A stretch of DNA of 34,447 bases from assembly GCA_023230905.1 (NCBI GenBank), contig JALNWL010000006.1, forward strand, positions 1 to 34,447, given 5' to 3'. Positions within the stretch are counted from its first letter, which is position 1. Each line of letters opens with the position of its first letter. A program made the position numbers and the translations under genes. Under the pieces are notes generated by a model. That model saw nothing but the letters and a program-made list of their open reading frames with translations. It did not search any database and was not told the DNA's origin. The stretch is from Syntrophales bacterium. GTDB taxonomy: Bacteria; Desulfobacterota; Syntrophia; Syntrophales; UBA2251. Positions 30,090 to 34,447 of this stretch are shown piece after piece.

Positions 30090-30896
30090 ATGGCAGATCC
30101 GATCCACGGAGAGAAGAAGGGGCCGATCTTTTATCTGACGCTGAATCGACCGGAAAAGCGCAACGCGATCACGTTCGACATGCTCGCGGACATCGCCGAG
30201 ATGGTGGAGGACCTGATCACCGACGCGGACATCCGGGTCATCCTTCTGCGCGGCGAGGGCCCCGTGTTTTCCGCCGGCGTGGATTTTCCGTCCCTGGCGG
30301 GCCTGGTCGACCGCTTTCTCAAGGATTCGGCGGCCGGGGGGGCATCCATCCGGGCCGACATCTCCCGGTACCAGCAGTACCTCAACCGCCTGGAGACCAT
30401 CGAGATCCCGATCCTGTGCGCCATCCACGGCCGGTTGCTGGGGCTGGGCATGGAACTGGTCCTGCCGTGCGACATCCGCCTGATGAGCGACGACTGCATT
30501 TGGAGCATGCCGGAGCTGAAGTTCGGCACCATCCCCGACCTGGGCGGAACCGCGCGCCTGACGCGTGTCGTCGGGGCGGCAAAGGCGATGGAGATCCTGA
30601 TGACAGGCCGGATGTACCCGGCGGCCGAAGCCCTGCGGCTGGGTCTCGTCAACGGGCTCTGCCCGGCCGCGGATCTGATGGCGGAGGCGGAGAAGATGGC
30701 GACGGACATTGCAGCCATGGCCCCGCTCGCCGTCGGCGCCGTCAAGCGGGTCGTCCGGAAGGGCGAGGGGGTCGATCTCATGACCCATCTGGACATGGAG
30801 GCCAATCTGCAGAGCATTCTGCTTCGGAGCGAGGATTTCAGGGAAGGGGTGTCGTCCATGATGGAGCGGCGTCCTCCCAACTGGCGGAGGAGGTAA
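30090..30896 (+). CDS. Enoyl-CoA hydratase/isomerase family protein
   Basis: Protein of 268 aa, crotonase fold. NRPEKRNAIT opens the domain, SAGVDF forms part of the oxyanion hole, and both hydratase acids are present: E122 in GLGMEL and E142 in MPELKFG, followed by IPDLGGTARL. Having both Glu residues favours true hydration of a 2-enoyl-CoA over isomerase-only activity. It would act after the acyl-CoA dehydrogenase and supply the beta-hydroxyacyl-CoA that a retro-aldol thiolase-fold enzyme could cleave. GGAGGGAG precedes the ATG at 30090, and a separate promoter lies just upstream. Confidence 0.92.
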   Translation: MADPIHGEKKGPIFYLTLNRPEKRNAITFDMLADIAEMVEDLITDADIRVILLRGEGPVFSAGVDFPSLAGLVDRFLKDSAAGGASIRADISRYQQYLNRLETIEIPILCAIHGRLLGLGMELVLPCDIRLMSDDCIWSMPELKFGTIPDLGGTARLTRVVGAAKAMEILMTGRMYPAAEALRLGLVNGLCPAADLMAEAEKMATDIAAMAPLAVGAVKRVVRKGEGVDLMTHLDMEANLQSILLRSEDFREGVSSMMERRPPNWRRR

Positions 30897-30899
30897 CGG

Positions 30900-31385
30900 A
30901 TGATCGAGAAGAAATATGCGGGCGTCGCCCGGTATGTGGAGAGCGGGATCGATGCCATCGGTCGGTTCGGCGTGAAGGCCCTGGAGTTCCGGGATCGCCA
31001 CGTGAAACTCCTCATGCCCCTCGACCGCAACGTCAATCACGTGGGGATGATGTATGCCGGGGCGCTTTTCGCGCTGGGCGAGGTGATGGGCGGGGCCATC
31101 TTCGGCGTGGCCTTCGACTATCGAAAATATTTCCCCATCGTCCGGGAGGTGCAGATCCGTTACCTCAAGCCGGCGTTTACGGATGTGACCCTGACGGCCG
31201 ACATTTCAGAGGCGCAGGTGGCCGAGGCGGTTGCGGCGTTCGAGGCGAAAGGCAAGGCGGATATCGCCCTGGACCTCGAACTCAAGGACGCCGAGGGAAC
31301 CGTTGTCGCCCAGGTGCGGGGGGTCTGGCAGGGGCGGAAGCTGCCCGAAGGCTTTCCCGTTCCCTGGCCGACTGAGGAGGCGTGA
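30900..31385 (+). CDS. Hotdog-fold thioesterase-like protein (PaaI/DUF4442 type)
   Basis: Protein of 161 aa with a single hotdog domain. The helix segment NHVGMMYAGALFALGE matches the N-x-x-G-x-x-x-G-G/A region of PaaI/YbgC/DUF4442 proteins, followed by strands with IRYLKPAFTDVTLTADIS and the last strand VVAQVRGVWQG. It may hydrolyse acyl-CoA thioesters and so free CoA or produce the acid used by BKACE; a dehydratase role, also known for hotdog folds, cannot be excluded. It begins 3 bp after the hydratase stop, with GGAGGAGGT inside the end of that gene, so coupled translation is likely. Confidence 0.82.
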   Translation: MIEKKYAGVARYVESGIDAIGRFGVKALEFRDRHVKLLMPLDRNVNHVGMMYAGALFALGEVMGGAIFGVAFDYRKYFPIVREVQIRYLKPAFTDVTLTADISEAQVAEAVAAFEAKGKADIALDLELKDAEGTVVAQVRGVWQGRKLPEGFPVPWPTEEA

Positions 31386-31500
31386 CCCCCGGCCGCGCCG
31401 GTCGCCGTCGTCCCGACTGCGGGTGGCGGTCAGCTAACCCATGGATTCAAGTCTCGCCGGGCTCGACCGGCAGGGCCGTTCGTGAGTCAAGGAGAATGGA

Positions 31501-33510
31501 TTGAAATTCGTCAGGCTGTTCGAACCCATCGTCATCAACCGTTTGTTCATTGAAAACCGCACGGTCATGCCCGCCATGGGCCTGCACTATACGAACGACT
31601 ATTCGTTTCCGGAGCGGATGCGGCATTTCTACCGCCGCCGCGCGCACGGCGGGGTGGGACTCATGATCCTCGGTCCCGTCGCCTTCGACGAACGCGGGGC
31701 GGCGCCCGCCATGCCCGGCATCTTCGACGACCGGATCGTGGAGGCGTTCCGCGTCTTTCTGGATGAGCTCCACCGCGACACGAAAACGAAGATCGCCATC
31801 CAGCTCTTCCACATGGGGCGGAACGCCCCGTCTCCGCTCTACACGGGGAAGCCCGCCCTGGCCCCCTCGGCCCTGAAGAGCCGACTGACCGGGCTGGTGC
31901 CGCAGGCCATGACGGAGGAGGACATCCGCGAGGTCCAGGTGGGTTTTGCCACGGGGGCGAAGCGCGCGAAGGACGCGGGCTTCGACATGGCGGAGATCAT
32001 TGCCTGTACGGGCTACCTCGTCAGCCAGTTTCTGTCCCCGGTCACGAACCTCCGTACGGATGCCTACGGCGGACCCATCGAAAACCGGATGCGGTTCGGT
32101 CTCGAGGTCATCCGGACGGTCCGGGCGGCGGTGGGTCCGGATTTCCCCATCGGGATCCGGGTCGCGGGGAACGACTTCATGGAAGGCGGACACACGAACG
32201 CGGAATCCGCCCTGTTCTGCCGGGAGGCGGAGCGGGCGGGCGTCGATGCCATCAATGTCACCGGCGGGTGGCACGAGTCCAACACCCCGCAGCTCACCTC
32301 CCACGTGCCGCCCGCCGCCTACGTCTACCTGGCGCGGGGGATCAAGGAGCAAGTCGGCGTCCCGGTCTTCGCCTCGAACCGCCTGGGCGACCCCATCGTG
32401 GCCGAGCAGGTTCTACGCTCCGGCGCCGCGGACATGGTCGGCTGGGCGCGGCCCCTCTTGGCCGATCCGGATCTCCCGCGGAAGGTCCGGGACGGGCAGG
32501 CGGCATTGGCCATCCGCTGCATCTGTTGCAACCAGGGTTGCTTCGACGGCATCTTCGCCGGCCGGGGCGTCACCTGCCTTGTGAATCCCACGGTGGGCCG
32601 GGAGGGGGAACTCAAGATCGCCCCGGCGCGGCCGCCGAAGAAGATCTATGTGGCCGGCGGCGGTCCCGCGGGGATGGAGTTCGCCTGGGTCGCCGCGCTG
32701 CGCGGCCATGACGTGACCCTCTTCGAGAAGGAGGAGCGGCTCGGCGGGCAGGTCGATCTGGCGGCGGCGCCTCCCGGGAAGGCGGAATTTCTGAATGTGA
32801 CCCGGAGCCTGGAAGCGCGGATGCGCGCGGCGGGCGTGAAGATCCGGCGAAGGTCGCCCCTGACGGCGGCCAAGGTCAGGCGGGGGGAGCCCGATCTGGT
32901 TGCCGTCGCCACCGGTTCCCGGCCGATCACCGTCGGCGTTCCGGGGGCGGACAGGCCCCATGTCGTGGACGCCTGGGACGTGCTGCGGGGGAATGTCGCC
33001 CATATCGGCCGCCGCATCGTGGTGATCGGCGGGAATGCCGTCGGGTGCGAAACCGCCGATTTCCTGGTCTCGGCAGACTGCCCGAAACCGGAAAACGCGG
33101 CGTTTCTCTTGTACCACGGGGCCGAGAACCCGCAGCACCTGAGGGAGCTGCTCTGCCGTTCCGGCCGTCAGGTCACGGTTATCGAGATGGTCGAACGCAT
33201 GGCCGCCAATGTGGGGCCCTCGACGCGCTGGGTACTCCTGAAAGACCTTCAGATGAAGGGGGTCGAGCTGCGCACGGGCACGAAGCTCGTCGAGATCACG
33301 GACAAGGACGTTGTCGTGGAAACGGCCGCGGGTCGCGAATCCATTCCGGCCGATACGGTGGTCATGGCCGTCGGGTCCCGGTCCGTCAACGACCTGGCCC
33401 GACGGATCGAACAGAACGGGACGCCGGTGGTGACCCTCGGGGACGCTGCATCCCCCCGGAACATGATGGACGCGATCCGCGAGGGCTTCGAAGCGGCCCT
33501 GACGGTGTGA
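31501..33510 (+). CDS. Old-yellow-enzyme/2,4-dienoyl-CoA-reductase-type flavin Fe-S oxidoreductase
   Basis: Protein of 669 aa, the length of FadH-type enzymes. The N-terminal FMN TIM-barrel covers residues of about 1-335 (NRTVMPAMG, FLSPVTNLRTDAYGG). The [4Fe-4S] ligands follow as C340-x2-C343-x3-C347-x11-C359. Then come an FAD/NAD(P) domain pair: YVAGGGPAGMEFAW near 382 and VVIGGNAVGCETADF near 510. Such enzymes pass electrons from NAD(P)H through FAD, Fe-S and FMN to an enoyl or dienoyl substrate. It would saturate a double bond during degradation of an unsaturated or cyclic acid. TTG start at 31501 after AAGGAG. The 115 bp before it hold only small GC stems. Confidence 0.9.
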   Translation: MKFVRLFEPIVINRLFIENRTVMPAMGLHYTNDYSFPERMRHFYRRRAHGGVGLMILGPVAFDERGAAPAMPGIFDDRIVEAFRVFLDELHRDTKTKIAIQLFHMGRNAPSPLYTGKPALAPSALKSRLTGLVPQAMTEEDIREVQVGFATGAKRAKDAGFDMAEIIACTGYLVSQFLSPVTNLRTDAYGGPIENRMRFGLEVIRTVRAAVGPDFPIGIRVAGNDFMEGGHTNAESALFCREAERAGVDAINVTGGWHESNTPQLTSHVPPAAYVYLARGIKEQVGVPVFASNRLGDPIVAEQVLRSGAADMVGWARPLLADPDLPRKVRDGQAALAIRCICCNQGCFDGIFAGRGVTCLVNPTVGREGELKIAPARPPKKIYVAGGGPAGMEFAWVAALRGHDVTLFEKEERLGGQVDLAAAPPGKAEFLNVTRSLEARMRAAGVKIRRRSPLTAAKVRRGEPDLVAVATGSRPITVGVPGADRPHVVDAWDVLRGNVAHIGRRIVVIGGNAVGCETADFLVSADCPKPENAAFLLYHGAENPQHLRELLCRSGRQVTVIEMVERMAANVGPSTRWVLLKDLQMKGVELRTGTKLVEITDKDVVVETAAGRESIPADTVVMAVGSRSVNDLARRIEQNGTPVVTLGDAASPRNMMDAIREGFEAALTV

Positions 33511-33520
33511 GGGTGAAGTC

Positions 33521-34447
33521 ATGAAATCGTCCATTCTGATCGTCGATGACGAAACCCTGCTTCTGGAGTCCCTGAAGAAGGCCCTCTCCCGGGAGGGATA
33601 CGTCGCGTTGACGGCGACGACCGGCCGGGAGGCCCTCCGCTGTTTCGAGGAGCACGCCCCCGACCTGGTCCTGCTGGATGTCAAGCTGCCCGACATCGAC
33701 GGCATCCAGGTCCTCCAGCGCCTCCGCAAGGTGGACACCCAGACGCCCATCATCGTCATGACGGCCTACAGCGGCATCAAGGGGGCGGTCGAGGCCATCA
33801 AGTTCGGGGCCTACGACTATATCGCCAAACCCTTCGACGTCGACGAACTGAAGTTCGTCGTGGCCCGTTCCCTCGCCTCCCGCCGGGTTGAGGCCGAGGT
33901 CGATCAGATCCGCACCACGAAGAAGGAGCGCTACAGCTTTGCCAACATCCTGACGGTCAACGAGCGGATGAAGCAGATCATCAAGCTGGGGCAGCGGGTC
34001 GCGAACAACAGCCAGTCCACGGTGCTGATCTCCGGGGAGAGCGGGACCGGGAAGGAGCTGTTCGCCAACGCCATCCATTACAACGGCCCCCGGGCCAATC
34101 AGCCGCTGGTGGCGATCAACTGCGCCGTCCTGTCGGAAGGGGTCCTCGAGAGCGAACTGTTCGGCCATGAAAAGGGCGCTTTCACCGGCGCGATCAAGCA
34201 GAAGAAGGGCCTGTTCGAATTGGCCGATCAGGGGACGCTGTTTCTGGACGAAATCGGCGAGATCAGCCCCGCCACCCAGCTCAAGCTGCTCCGGTTTCTC
34301 GAAGAGCGGGAGTTCCAGCGGGTCGGGGGGACGCGGAGCATCGAGGTCGACGTCCGGATCATCGCCGCGACGAACAAGAACCTGCGCCAGAACGTGGAGG
34401 ACGGCAAGTTCAGGGAGGACCTCTACTACCGGCTGAACGTGATCTCC
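33521..34447 (+). CDS. NtrC-family sigma-54-dependent response regulator (partial, runs off the window)
   Basis: The first 309 residues are visible and the C-terminal part of the AAA+ domain and DNA-binding domain lie outside. Receiver domain 1-120: D9-D10, phospho-acceptor D53 in LLDVKLPDIDG, T81 and K103. AAA+ domain from about 140: Walker A GESGTGKE (172-179), the sigma-54 contact loop GAFTGA (219-224), Walker B LFLDEIGE. It is expected to activate a -24/-12 promoter when phosphorylated. It begins 10 bp after the reductase and may be expressed with the catabolic genes. The sigma-54 promoter candidate at 20544 is a plausible target, and the orphan kinase at 18117 a plausible partner. Confidence 0.93.
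   Translation, partial: MKSSILIVDDETLLLESLKKALSREGYVALTATTGREALRCFEEHAPDLVLLDVKLPDIDGIQVLQRLRKVDTQTPIIVMTAYSGIKGAVEAIKFGAYDYIAKPFDVDELKFVVARSLASRRVEAEVDQIRTTKKERYSFANILTVNERMKQIIKLGQRVANNSQSTVLISGESGTGKELFANAIHYNGPRANQPLVAINCAVLSEGVLESELFGHEKGAFTGAIKQKKGLFELADQGTLFLDEIGEISPATQLKLLRFLEEREFQRVGGTRSIEVDVRIIAATNKNLRQNVEDGKFREDLYYRLNVIS

Noticed and set aside
1..34447. CRISPR array, tRNA, rRNA, transposase or phage genes
   Set aside because: No regularly spaced repeats, cloverleaf-like segments, rRNA-like stretches or mobile-element proteins were seen on reading both strands.

Overview
This is a GC-rich, tightly packed bacterial window with no rRNA, tRNA, insertion sequence or CRISPR array that I can recognise. 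LPS-heptose, peptidoglycan-recycling and RlpA genes point to a Gram-negative cell. Sigma-54 regulation, DUF35/thiolase pairs, a BKACE enzyme, a 4-hydroxybutyryl-CoA dehydratase homologue and several acyl-CoA enzymes point to an anaerobe of the Desulfobacterota (former Deltaproteobacteria), perhaps a syntroph. That placement is inference from gene content; no marker gene here fixes it.

Left part (1-9.9 kb). A DUF2892 membrane protein and a 4-hydroxybutyryl-CoA dehydratase homologue lie on the minus strand, and an RlpA-like protein on the plus strand. Then comes a compact minus-strand run of seven genes (9647 down to 2615): SpoIID/LytB protein, MurU-like nucleotidyltransferase, AmgK-like sugar kinase, two-domain glycosyltransferase, GNAT acetyltransferase, DUF4922 HIT-like protein and M15 peptidase. 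Most of these overlap by 4 bp or are nearly abutting. It reads as a peptidoglycan (muramyl sugar) salvage operon with extra, unexplained steps.

Middle part (9.9-20.2 kb). A DEAD-box helicase is driven by a near-consensus sigma-70 promoter and converges, with a shared palindromic stop, on a small Lys-rich protein. A cold-shock gene follows, with its own promoter and a structured leader of about 159 nt. The minus-strand run rsfS-comF-rfaE2-MFS comes next. On the plus strand a TIM-barrel isomerase, two Opp/Dpp-type permeases and a soluble GAF-PAS histidine kinase are nearly continuous, with no binding protein or ATPase beside them. A 116-aa unknown protein closes this part on the minus strand.

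Right part (20.2-34.4 kb) is the most interesting. About eleven co-directional plus-strand genes look like a catabolic cluster for an organic acid handled as CoA thioesters: BKACE (DUF849), DUF35, thiolase-like, thiolase-like, DUF35, acyl-CoA dehydrogenase, two paralogous acyl-CoA ligases, enoyl-CoA hydratase, hotdog thioesterase and an Fe-S/flavin 2,4-dienoyl-CoA-reductase-type enzyme. Both thiolase-like proteins have Gly where the nucleophilic Cys should be, and one has also lost the active-site His, so they are better read as DUF35-partnered C-C lyases/aldolases than as classical thiolases. A -24/-12 (sigma-54) promoter candidate lies upstream of BKACE, and a sigma-54 response regulator begins 10 bp after the last enzyme and runs off the window. 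The substrate cannot be deduced from sequence alone.
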